Program-made: the position numbers and the translations under genes | Shown here: positions 10,981 to 21,800 of the stretch, in pieces | Position numbering within the stretch: the first letter of the stretch is position 1 | Layout of the letters: each line of letters starts with the position of its first letter | Assembly: GCA_011032825.1 (NCBI GenBank) | Contig: JAADJZ010000001.1 | Span: 1,488,001-1,552,000, forward strand | DNA from: Massariosphaeria phaeospora | Taxonomy: Eukaryota > Ascomycota > Dothideomycetes > Pleosporales | Length of the DNA stretch: 64,000 bases | Direction: 5' to 3' | Notes under the pieces: model-generated | What the model saw: only the letters and a program-made list of their open reading frames with translations | Databases searched by the model: none | Told to the model about the DNA's origin: nothing

Positions 10981-12687
10981 ATGGAATTCTTGCAAAATGC
11001 TTCCAATATCTTCCCTACGAACTTCTCATCAATGCCCTTGGCCACTGCATCACATGCACTGACACTGGCAGCTCTGGGCAACCTCGAAAAGACTGTGGTC
11101 AACATTTCTGTACCATCAGCTGCTTGGACGACGTTTGGCCTGATTCTGTCATTCTATATCGTTTCGCAAATCAAGATTCAGTTTTATGGACCAAAAGTGC
11201 CGTTGGTTGGAGTGCGCTCCATTCTGGAGCCCCGATATCTTGCAAACTGGAGATTCTTTCGGAACGCAGCCTCCATTCTCAACGAGGGCTACACCAAAGT
11301 ACGCATTGCCTTAACTACTTCTGAATGGTTTAGGACTGACAACCAATAGTTTCCCACCTCGGCATGGCGCTTTGTTCGAGCAGACACCGACATGCTCATC
11401 CTTCCGAGCAAATACATTCCAGAGTTGCAAGTGTTACATCCTCAAGTTGCATCGCCTACAGTAGCCCACGCTTTCAATCTCTCCGGCCAGTGGACCAACA
11501 TGAACATCATACTCAAAAACAATCTTCACTTTCGGACTCTTCAGGAGAAGCTGACCCCCAATCTCACCCATCTTACTGCACACATGCAGGATGAACTCAA
11601 CTACGCAATCGACAAAGACCTTCCTCAGTGCGACGATGAATGGGTCCCCATCAAACCATACCATGTCATTTTGCGTCTGGTTTCCCGTATATCGGCACGC
11701 ATCTTTGTTGGTCTCCCACTATGTCGCAACGAGCGCTGGCTGGAGATCAGTACCGAATTTACTGAGAACGTCTTCATATCGTTGGTCATACTACGCCTGT
11801 TTCCACGATTCATGCACGGGGTCTTATCGTACTTTCTCCCATCCACCTGGATAGGGTGTAATTATATCCGCCGCGCAAAGAAGCTATTGGTTCCCGAGAT
11901 CAAGCAACGCCAAGAAGCTATGGCAACCGGGAAACTCACGTCCAAGGACGACATGAACTTACTCACCTGGATGCTGGAAATTGCCAACGGAGCCGACTCA
12001 AAGCCAAGCGATCTTGCACATTTGGAAGTGGTCATGTCTCTCGCTTCCATCCACACTTCGCAGATGAATGCCGTGCATGTCCTCTACGACCTTGCGGCGC
12101 ATCCTCAGTACATTGAAGAGCTAAGGGAGGAGATCAAGAAGATACTTGCTGAAGATGGGAAATGGACATCATGGAAGAAACCATCGTTCTACAAGCTTAA
12201 GAAACTTGACTCTTTCATGCGAGAATCCCAACGTATGAATCCTCCAACACTTCTCTCTTATCACAGAGTCATGCTGCACGATCATATGTTGCAGGATGGG
12301 ACCCTTCTCCCGAAAGGATCACACATCGCCATGGCTGTCAACGAGATTCAAAACGACAACAACGTGACGCCAAGTCCCGAGCAATTCGATCCTATGAGAT
12401 ACTATCGTCTGCGTCAGCGCGAGGGCCATACACACTTACACCAATTCGCAACAACAGAGACAAACGTCCTGAACTTCGGTCATGGGAAATACGCTTGCCC
12501 GGGACGATTCTTCGCCGCACTCGAGATCAAGAACATACTGGTGAGGTTAATCATGGATTATGACTGGAAACTCCCCGAGAGTCAAGGCCGACCTGACAAC
12601 CTTCACGCTCATGAGTTCATATTTCCCAACCAAGAAGGGCTATTGTACATGAAGGCTAGGCCGGTGGATGAGCGCTTGGCGATCTGA
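10981..12687 (+). CDS. Cytochrome P450 monooxygenase (P450-3, CYP68/ent-kaurene-oxidase-like)
   Basis: Two exons, 10981-11298 and 11350-12687, giving about 551 residues. An upstream TTG in frame is ignored because ATG 10981 starts an N-terminus with a hydrophobic segment near residues 48-62. The splice joins NEGYTK to FPTSAWRFV. I-helix SLASIHTSQ, K-helix ESQR, a FDPMRYYRLR region and haem loop FGHGKYACPGRFFA are the pattern I associate with fungal P450s near CYP68 and gibberellin-type oxidases, which lack the acidic I-helix residue. These can carry out multistep oxidations. It lies between two P450s of another family, so the cluster has several kinds of oxidation available. Confidence 0.85.
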
Positions 12688-14330
12688 ACTCATTTCTCAG
12701 TCCTGGAAGTTTAGCTTCTGTTGCTTGCGCGATAACAGAATACGGGATCTCTTTTACTATGTAGAGTTACAGGCTTGTAAATCGTCATACTATTCATTAG
12801 GGATATCTAGTGGCCTTAGACAATATTCTGTAACCTAAAGCGTACCGTGGCCTCGTTAGTGTTCAATCTCTAAGGCTCTCCAGAGCACTCGTTTGCGTCA
12901 ATAATTCGCTGGAATCCTTTGCAAAGTTTTGAAAGCGAGAGTGCTATCGCTTTGCTCCCGGAACACTCTTCTCCCACGTTCCGGGTCCTGCTGCGTAATT
13001 TGTGAGCAATGTGCGCCCCATAACGCCACTAATGGGTGCAGTAAGCCTTGGAAAACGAGGAAGTCAGGGCGGCATACACGAGAGTAGAGTATACCGGTAT
13101 AGGCAACGTTTGACCTTAACCAGCGTCGCGCCAGCCCATGCCTGTGCCCGTGCCCGTGTCCGTAGCCATAGAACGCCTCCGTACGCGCCCAGATCACACA
13201 TTTGTCAAGGTCCCAATGCGTGCAGGACCAAAGTAGAGTTACGCCACAGTGTTCCGTGTGTAGGGCTGAACGCCCAACTCGGCTTATTTGCCAAATACAG
13301 GTTCTGCCCAGGACAGTGACTTGATGCCCGCCTAGCTGAACGGTGCATGGGTAATAGGGAGTTTACGGATGGTTGATATGAGCCACCAGTGAGTGATTGA
13401 GCAATCCACATTCCGTATTCACAGCAAGCCATCATGTCTTGAGTTTTATAATACTGAGGAATCGAATTAGTCCTTAGAAAAACTTCGAGGACAGTAAATA
13501 CATCGGCTTACTTTTTGTGCCGTACGCAGTTGTTAGAGGAGAGTGATAGTCAGAGCTCGTATGTCAAATAATACCTACCAGGATATGTATAGTAAGGAAT
13601 GCTCAGGACATAAGGCATAGATACCAAGCTGCGTGCAAGAATCTTTCACGAGTAAATTACACTAAACCCCCTACAGTACGTTAATCACGTGAAATTGCGG
13701 GTCTTAATTGAGCAGTGAAATCGATCAACAATTGCCCGGCTCCCCCCTTCTATCCGAAAAGCCTCATTCAATACCTCGGATATCCGTCGAAGCTAGAAGT
13801 AGATTCTACTTCGAGAACCTCCTCCGTGGCCCCTCAAGTCCAGATGAGCCACCAGAATTAGGCCATCGCGGACTTGAAGTCAACTCATTCGTTTAGCATC
13901 AATACGATGGCCGCCAGTATTTAGGTAGTTCTGACTGCATACCATATCAGAGTCTCTTAGCCAGTAACTTAGACGAGTGTTCGCTGCAGGTGAGACTGCA
14001 AGCCGCCTGAGGCGTTAGCTGATCGGTCACCGAATGCAAACGAGAGAGATAAACAAGGATTTGTCAGTTTCACTTTCTTCGTTGCAGCGATATCCGCACT
14101 ACACCATCGCACTCCCACCTACTAGATTCGGAATCTTCTGCAGGTATCGCCTGGACAGATATGCACTCTGTTCATCTACTCTGAATCGGGCATACCGATT
14201 TGAATCATCTATTGCAAGTCGCTTATTTCTTGTTAGGACAGAGATTACTTACAGGAGTTGCTGAGATTGAGCTTCAGCCGGCACCACGAAAACCGGCAGT
14301 CTATGTTTTTTGCGTAAAGCCACCACCAAT
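12688..14330. other. Gene-poor gap with hairpins
   Basis: A 1.6-kb stretch without a supported gene. At 12932-12953 AAAGCGA and TCGCTTT form a perfect 7-bp stem, followed at 12958-12984 by CCGGAAC/GTTCCGG with a 13-nt spacer. A short open frame at 13708-13896 has no recognisable domain. The right end should contain the P450-4 promoter. Confidence 0.4.
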
Positions 14331-15987
14331 ATGTTTGAAGAATCAGTGTCATTCGGCGTTTTTCGCATGTTCTTCATAGTCACGGTTTCTATACTCTCCG
14401 TAGGTACTCTCGTGGACTATATTCAATACAAGAACTGAAGATAGCAACACAGCTTCCAATAGCAATTGCTATTCGTAATCTATACTTCCATCCACTTTCT
14501 CGATATCCTGGCCCCTCGACATGGTGTGCATTCCGGTTCCGCTACTGTTACACGCTTTGGAAGGGCGATTTAGTTCAAGATCTGCATCGCATACATCTCC
14601 AATATGGACCATTCGTCCGTGTTGCGCCCAACGAGATCTCAGTAGCTCATCCGGATGGATGGGATGATATCCACCGTCGGCGCCCGGGACACCTATCTTT
14701 TCCCAAAAACCCTATATGGTGGGGCGAGTTACCTGACCGCACGCCTTCGATTGTCAGCGCCGCAACTCCGGAAGATCATAAACGAATGCGCGACCTGCTA
14801 AGCCATTGCTTTACGCCCAAAGCCTTGAAGGCACAAGAAAGCACCATCAACCTGCACATCAATAAGATGATTGAGGAACTACGAAAGAGGTGCTTGCAAG
14901 GACAGAACAGCAAATCCGCTGTTGTCAACATCGTGGAGTGGTTTTGTTTTGTCACCTTTGATATAACCGGTGATCTTGGGTTTGCCGAGTCATTTCACTG
15001 CCTTGAAAGCAATTCCATGCATCCTTGGGTAGAGGAGCTATTCTCATACGGAAGGGTAGGAGCGCTCGTTGCTGCGATGAGGCATTACGCTGTGCTCTTC
15101 AAGATATTCATGCAATGCATTCCCAAGTCCGTACTAGATGCCTCTCTTGCTAATTTCAACTGGGGAGTGCAGAAGACACACCAAAGGCTGAATCTCGAAG
15201 TTCAGAGGGAAGATTGGATCAAGTACATCCTCCACAATAGCAACGAAGAAACCGGTGACAGTCTCAGTATCGGGGAGTTGGAGAACAACATGAACGTCCT
15301 TATTTTTGCAGGAAGCGATACATGTTCAACAGTCCTCTCTGGTACAACAAACCATTTGATCAAATCACCCCACGCTCTACTCAAGTTGACCAACGAGATT
15401 CGGACAACCTATTCGAGTATGGCGGAGATGACTTTTGAGAGTCTACAACGACTATCTTATCTGAACGCGGTGATAGAAGAGGGGTTACGCATGTGCCCCC
15501 CAAACCCATCTGGACTACAACATATTGTCCCAGTTGGTGGAGACACAGTATTGGGCCATTGGCTACCTGCTGGAGTGGGTAAACCCCTGCTGTTCTCTCC
15601 ATTAGCTTAGACTAGAGCTAACTATCCTAGACCCATGTGGGCGTTCATCAACAGTCCCTCTATCGCTCTCCACACTATTTCCACGAAGCAAATACGTTCC
15701 ATCCAGAACGCTGGCTATCCTCGGCCAAGTCACTCCCTGGCTCGCCTTTTCGGGATGACAAACTTGAAGCGGTACAGAGCTTCTCTACTGGAACATGGGG
15801 TTGTATCGGTAAAGGACTGGCTCTTGCAGAGCTCCGTAGTGTGATGGCAAGATTGGTATGGAATTTCGATATGTCCGTGGCACCCGGCGGTAGGGATGTT
15901 GATTGGTTATCTCAAAAAAGCTATGCAATGTTGGAAAGGCAGCCTCTGGACGTGCAACTGGTTTTGGAACGGTCTGAAACTCTTTAG
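14331..15987 (+). CDS. Cytochrome P450 monooxygenase (P450-4, trichodiene-pathway-like family)
   Basis: Three exons, 14331-14399, 14453-15574 and 15631-15987, sum to 1548 nt (515 residues). Exon 1 gives an anchor; exon 2 opens with LPIAIAIRNLYFHPLSRYPGP, the family hinge. The second intron uses a GTGGGT donor, which restores LPAGTHVGVHQ. Motifs: I-helix AGSDT, K-helix EGLR, HPERW, and haem loop FSTGTWGCIGKGLA, in which Trp replaces the usual Arg. It shares family features with P450-2 (Cys-Leu-Glu segment, hinge, C-terminal half), so a duplication within the cluster is likely. It probably oxidises a cluster intermediate at the ER membrane. The substrate cannot be read from sequence. Confidence 0.82.
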
Positions 15988-16709
15988 CTCTTCTAGGCGC
16001 ACTTTTGTGCCATGTACTTCCATGTCGAATATTAGGTGTATCAGGAAACGAGTAAGGTTTTATCCTGCGGTACATATAAACCTTAGTTTAGTAGCGAACT
16101 AAGTTTAGATGTCAAAGTATGTAGCTCAGAATTGTGATTATTCGTACTACACGAACAGCCTTTATTGCAGTATATATATTTAATTAATTTATAAGTATTG
16201 TTTTCAGAACTAGTCCTATGTGCCAAAATCCACTCAGAATACAGGAGCGTAGACGCTGTGGATTAGTGCTGTGGGGGGTGACCATAAGCGAGTAATCACA
16301 AATTATCACTTTCTGAAACCATGAGCGCCGTAGATTGAAAGTGGTAGCAGGATGTGATAAAAGGATGTGATAATATCATGTTTAGGAAATGATATATGTT
16401 TTTTTTTTACCGCACTGGTTTCACTATTTTGTTCATCACGCACGATTATATCCTGCACTTGCATATATGTGTGGCTGCCTCTGGAATTTCATATAGAACA
16501 GGCCGACACCTCCTGGCATATAAGCAAAGCGGACATGAAGCGAGAGTACAGTAATAATAATATCTGTAAATACAACCTATGTCCAAGCGGCTAGAACTTA
16601 AGGAACATAATCCAGCGAACAACGAAATATAATTTATATAGCACCAACAGCCTACCCGTCATGCCTCCTGAGAAAACAGTACAAGGTGTCGTGCGCTCAA
16701 TAAGATATT
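15988..16709. other. A+T-rich convergent intergenic region
   Basis: A 722-bp gap between the 3' ends of P450-4 and the FAD monooxygenase, with A+T-rich tracts at 16167-16199 and 16385-16420. GGATGTGATA occurs twice, about 16 bp apart, near 16350-16375. No gene is supported. Confidence 0.45.
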
Positions 16710-18408
16710 TCAAGCCGCTAAAACTTCGTCGCACTTTCTGAACACATCAAAACTAACTTCTATTAGCTCTCTCCGTCCACCATTGAGCCACACGACTTAC
16801 CTATAATCATGACCGGTCCTCTCCATCATATTGGTGGGAACTTCTGCATCACAGCACATTAGCCCCACCCACAGATCTGAATCAACGGTTATCCTATGCA
16901 GTATCGACTTACTAGATCCTGGCGGATCACTCCACTTCCTCAACTCCTCCTCAACCTCTTGCTCCTTGCCTGCCCTGACACTCGACAAGATCTGCACTCT
17001 TGCGGCCCGTGCCTGCCTGGCGCGCTGGAAGAGTTCCAGCCGCTCGGGAACTTTGCTGGCGTCGGCAACGTCGCGGAAGACGTAACCCAGCGTGCCGCCG
17101 TCTTCGATGGCCGAGTTCGCGCCTTGGCCACCGAATGGCAACATCTAGATTCAGATTGGATCAGAACACAGTTCGCGATGGGGAAAGAATCAGGCCGGGG
17201 AACTCACGGGGTGTGCGGAGTCGCCAATCAGAACCACACGGTTGTTGTACCATGTGAGGAGTGGAGAATGCACGAAGAGAGGCCAGCATTTGACTGCAGA
17301 GGATCGCCTTTCTTTCATGAGTTATGGGTCAAGTACGGATCTTGGAGAGCTTACCTGATGATCTCAAGAACGCCCGGGGAGAAAGTGCTGAATTCTTCGA
17401 GCATAGAAGCTTTCACAGCTACGCGTAAAAGCTCAAATTAGTAACCTCTTTACGCTTCCAGCAGGAAACACTCACCTTCAGCGTCATCTCCTTCTACATC
17501 CCTACTCGGATGGATCCCCACGAAATTCTGCGTCTCACCACTAGAGGACGAATCAGTCAGCCTCCGCGTCACTTACACTCCCCACCTCTACACCAAGGCA
17601 AACTGAACTTACTCTCGACAAGCATACCACATCATATGCCTCTCTTTCTTCGTTTCCCTAACGTCCGCCAACAAACTCGCCCCGGAGCCCTTCACTGCCA
17701 ACGTCTTCTCCAACTCCGCATCCCCCCTCAAAACCTCGGTGTCAACCAAGAACCGGAAAGCACTCAATCCAGTAGGCGTTGGCTTCTCCAAATTTCCCGT
17801 AACGACCCCTTTGACCGCACTCTTCAACCCATCTGCCGCGACCACCAAATCCGCAGTATATCGCTCACCGCCCTTAACGACTATACTACCCTGCGCTTCC
17901 GCATCCACGACTTCACATCCTAAATGTAACTTGACGGGCGCTCCCCATCCATCCCCTTCCCCTCCCTTCGCAAGTCGAAGTAATTCGTTATGTAGATCCA
18001 CACGATGAACCGCCCACGCCTCCGCCCCAAATCGCTCTTTGGCCGCGCGCATGTCGACGTTCGCCATCGTCGTCATGGTGTCGCCGCGGAACACGGACCA
18101 TTGATCCATAAGCACGGCCCTGGCGTTGGAAAACGAGAAGCCGAGGGTTGAGAGCACGCGGGCGCCGTTCGGGGAGATGATAAGCGCTGCGCCGATTTCG
18201 GTGGCGAAAGCGGACTTTTCGAAGATCTAAATTGGAAAGGGAAGATGTCAGTCTGTCCATGCGAGAAATATATTGAGGAATGGCTGAGGGGTGCGAGTGT
18301 TCGATACGGGAGGAGACATACCTCGACTTCATGGCCGGCTTGACGCAAGGCGATGGCGGCGATCAGTCCCGCGATGCCAGCGCCGACAACGATGATCTTG
18401 AGAGGCAT
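16710..18408 (-). CDS. FAD-dependent aromatic-ring monooxygenase (salicylate-hydroxylase-like)
   Basis: A multi-exon gene from ATG 18408. Exon 1 carries VVGAGIAGLIAAIALRQAGH, the FAD-binding GxGxxG dinucleotide fold. After an intron the frame resumes at IFEKSAFATEIGAALIISPN. The middle shows AADGLKSAVK (the DG motif) and, across another intron, VVLIGDSAHP then MLPFGGQGANSAIEDG (the GD motif that contacts FAD ribityl). The last frame stops at 16797 inside a perfect GTAAGT donor; splicing to 16737 adds a short tail ending at 16710 (HDYRKCDEVLAA), which I prefer. Enzymes of this class hydroxylate phenolic rings with NAD(P)H and oxygen, sometimes with decarboxylation. Here it likely modifies the aromatic product of the NR-PKS. 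Confidence 0.85.
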
Positions 18409-18895
18409 TGACGACGACCTTTTTTCGTTCGTATCACGTGTCTTATTCTATTTTCGCTTTGAGATAAGATAGAACTGGTGTCTGCTGGAGGTATTCTCAG
18501 TGCTTTTTCAGTAGTCTATCATGCGTGACTGTCTCTTAGACTTCAGTGGTCATCTGTCTAACCGGTGCATTGTTTGAAATACACCGGTTGGAGCGACTGC
18601 AGTGAAAAAGAGGGCGGGGAATTCTTCGGTGCATTTATCATTTCTCGGTGTTCGAGCGGGACGTTAGGCCGAGGTACAGAAATTGTAGATGATGGATCAT
18701 TCCATCAACACGTTAGCGTTAGAGTAAAGACGGAAATTCATTTTGGTACTTTACAATGAATCAGACGAGCACGTGGTGATGTTACGATAAATCTGACAAA
18801 ATTTGCTTTTGGTGTATGACTAGGAAACTTCCTACGATTGAGCTTTCGTCCCGACCAAGGCATGGAAATGCTCATCCTTCTCATAGCCCCTCATC
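18409..18895. other. FAD monooxygenase promoter and HR-PKS 3' end
   Basis: A 487-bp gap upstream of the FAD monooxygenase and downstream of the HR-PKS (both on the minus strand). The only structure I see is the inverted repeat at 18560-18589, listed separately. Confidence 0.45.
18560..18589. promoter_or_regulatory. Inverted repeat, candidate operator of FAD monooxygenase
   Basis: AACCGGTG at 18560-18567 and its reverse complement CACCGGTT at 18582-18589 form perfect 8-bp arms 22 bp apart centre to centre, about two helical turns. The site lies about 150 bp upstream of the monooxygenase start codon. Confidence 0.35.
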
Positions 18896-21800
18896 TCACA
18901 CAAGTGCGAACTCCTTTGGCAACACACTACTCTTTGCTGCCATCTTTCCCGTCAACGTGGTAATCGGCACCCCAGCCAACACATCAAACACCGTAATTGC
19001 ACTCTTGACCTCCTTCAGCGCCCAGTTCACTACCTCGATCGCTACTAAGCTATCAATGCCATAGCTGTGCAAGAACCTTGCTGTGTCGATCTCATCGATC
19101 GGCATCTGTAACATCTTCGCGATTTGCTTGACAAGTCCTTCAGTAATGGAAGTAGCCGCCTCTTCAAGAGTCTCGGCTTGTGCGACGAGGCTATGTATGG
19201 ATACGGAGGAGCTAGAGTCGGATTTCTGATCGCGGGTATCAGTGAGAGCCATGATACTGAAGCGCGGGTTATCGAGGTAGAAGGGTGGATCGATGCCAGC
19301 GGCTATGACACTACCACCCGTGGCAAGTCCGGTAATGACTTGTGGTTGGGTGGTGCCGTTGATATCGCCTTCGATAGCGCGCTCCATAAGAGCGTGGAAC
19401 TCGGTTTCGCGAATGCCATACGGCTTTTCCCACTCTCTCAAGCTGTCCGTGATACCCGTTTCAGCTAGTACACCAATATCGCGCATAATGCCGAGATCTA
19501 GTGTCGTTGCGTGCTGCCCCTGACCGCGACGATGATGAGCGAGCGCATCTTCATATGCTCCTGCTGCGCTATAATTGCCCTGTCCACGGTTGCCGAAGAC
19601 TGCGGCGAAGGAGCTGAGGGAGATGAAGAAGTCGACATCTGGGAGATGCTTGTGTAGGTTCCAAGTCCCCTGAACTTTAGGGCGTGTAGCGTCCCGCCAT
19701 TGTTGATGCGTCATATTGACGAAGAGGGTGTCGCAGAGGACCATCGCACATTGGAAGACACCGCGCACGGTGCCAAGTTCTCGTGAACACGAGGCGGTGG
19801 AATTGGCGACTGCGCTTTGATTGGCGACGTCGCACTTGTAGGTCTGTACTTTGACGCCTTGCTGCTCGAGGTCATGGACCAATTGCTTCGCGGTAGTCGA
19901 TTTGCATCCAGAACGAGAAAGGAAGCACAGTTTCCGGGCACCGAGTTGAACCAACTTCATCGATAGACTCCGCCCTAATCCGCCAAGACCACCAACAAGA
20001 AGATACACGGCGTTAGGATCGAGTCTAAGGTTACTTTTCTGCTGTTGAATGACCGGTACCACATCATCGTTGCCCCAAGTGAAAACTAGCTTGCCTAAAT
20101 GCTTTCCGGCCTGCATAAGACGGAATGCGCTCTCAATATCCGAGATCGGATATGTGACGAGTGGCTCGACCGTTTTCGATATACCTCTACGAAAAAAGTC
20201 AAACGCATTCTCGACGACAGCAGCCATTATGTCCGGTCGGCTCTGTGCGACATGATTGAGGTTGAAAAATGTGAATGTAGCATCTTGTTTGAATGGCGCC
20301 ATGTCAAGGCCCGTATTGTTGAGGATATCGCGCAAACCAATCTCAACGAAATAACCGAAGGGAGCGATACAGTGCCACGTCTGACGAAGAGCTTCACCGG
20401 AAAGCGAATTGAGAACGACGTCAACACCACGCCCGTTCGTCATGCGCTTGATGCCCTTGACGAAGCTGTAGTCTCGAGAATTGAAGATGTGGTCTTCAGG
20501 AATGCTGTAATTGTCGCGTATCAATTTCCTCTTCGTCTCAGATGACACTGTCGCGAATATTTCCATTTCGAAATGCTTCGCAAGCTGGATGGCTGCTTGG
20601 CCAACGCCACCAGCAGCGGCGTGGACCAGAAGAGACTGGCCTTTTTGAACATTAGCGATTCGAACTAACCCATTCCAGGCAGTCCCATGGATTGCAATCA
20701 CTGTAGAAGCTTGCTCGAAAGTCATACTCTCTGGAATCCGGGCGCAGTAGTCGGAACGTGAGCGAAGAGTAGTCCTATGCGCTCCGTGAGCATACATTGC
20801 GACTCTATCGCCGATTTTGAACTCCGACACCTTAGTGCCTACGCGAACAACAACGCCTGCGGCGTCAAACCCAAGTTTCGAATCAGGTATCTGACCCATC
20901 GCTACCATGACGTCGCGGAAGCTGTATCTGGTGTGAGCAATGCGCAAGTCCCATGCAGTTGCGTATTTTAACTTACTTGATGGAAGAGGCCTTGACCTTA
21001 ATCTCAATGTAATTTGACTCCAGCTCGGTACCGGGCATCTCATCGACTTCCATGCACACGGAGTCTAGCATGCCTGGTGTTTGGATAGCCATCTTCAAAG
21101 GGTATGCTGCATTTTCGAGGGGCATATTTGTGATCGTCGACGCCGCACCGGGAAGCAAGCCGTTGATTGCAGCATTGAACAGACCATCTTCTTCAATCCG
21201 ACTAATGTTTATGAGCCCGTCTTTCAACAAGTATTCGTCATCTTCAGATTTGGAGTTGAAAGCTCTGCTGATTAAATCTGCCAAGCGTCTCGGGGATGAC
21301 AGTAATGACTCATCGGCATGAAAAGTGCGAAGAGATAAGCCTGGAGTTTCGTTGCGCACAACTCTAGCCAACCCGTCGATCATAGACGAACTTGGGCTAT
21401 TGAAACCGGTGACCCAAAATACACTTGCGGTGTCCAAGAGCACTCGTTTAAAGGGTTCGAAATTTTCCTCTGAGAGATCCTCCAGGATGGACTCCTGCAA
21501 CTCGAGCAGAGAAAGGCACATCTTGCCTGCAAGAGCTGATGGGTTAGAGCCCCAGCTAAACTGGTCTGTCTCGTAGCCATGGTCCTGGAGAAATTTGCTG
21601 ATTTCTTGCGCCACCGACTCAACTCGTTCCTTGAGCTTGGCGGGCTTAATGATCGTGATATGAGAAGATTTGAGGAAGTCATTCGTGCCATTGATCCCTA
21701 AGTTTCTCTTAGCAACAACGAAACTCTGTGCCTCCCCAGGTAACTTCAGGAACTGCGTGGCATAGCCTGTCAAAGTAGTCTGGGCGTGGGCCAGAGCTTT

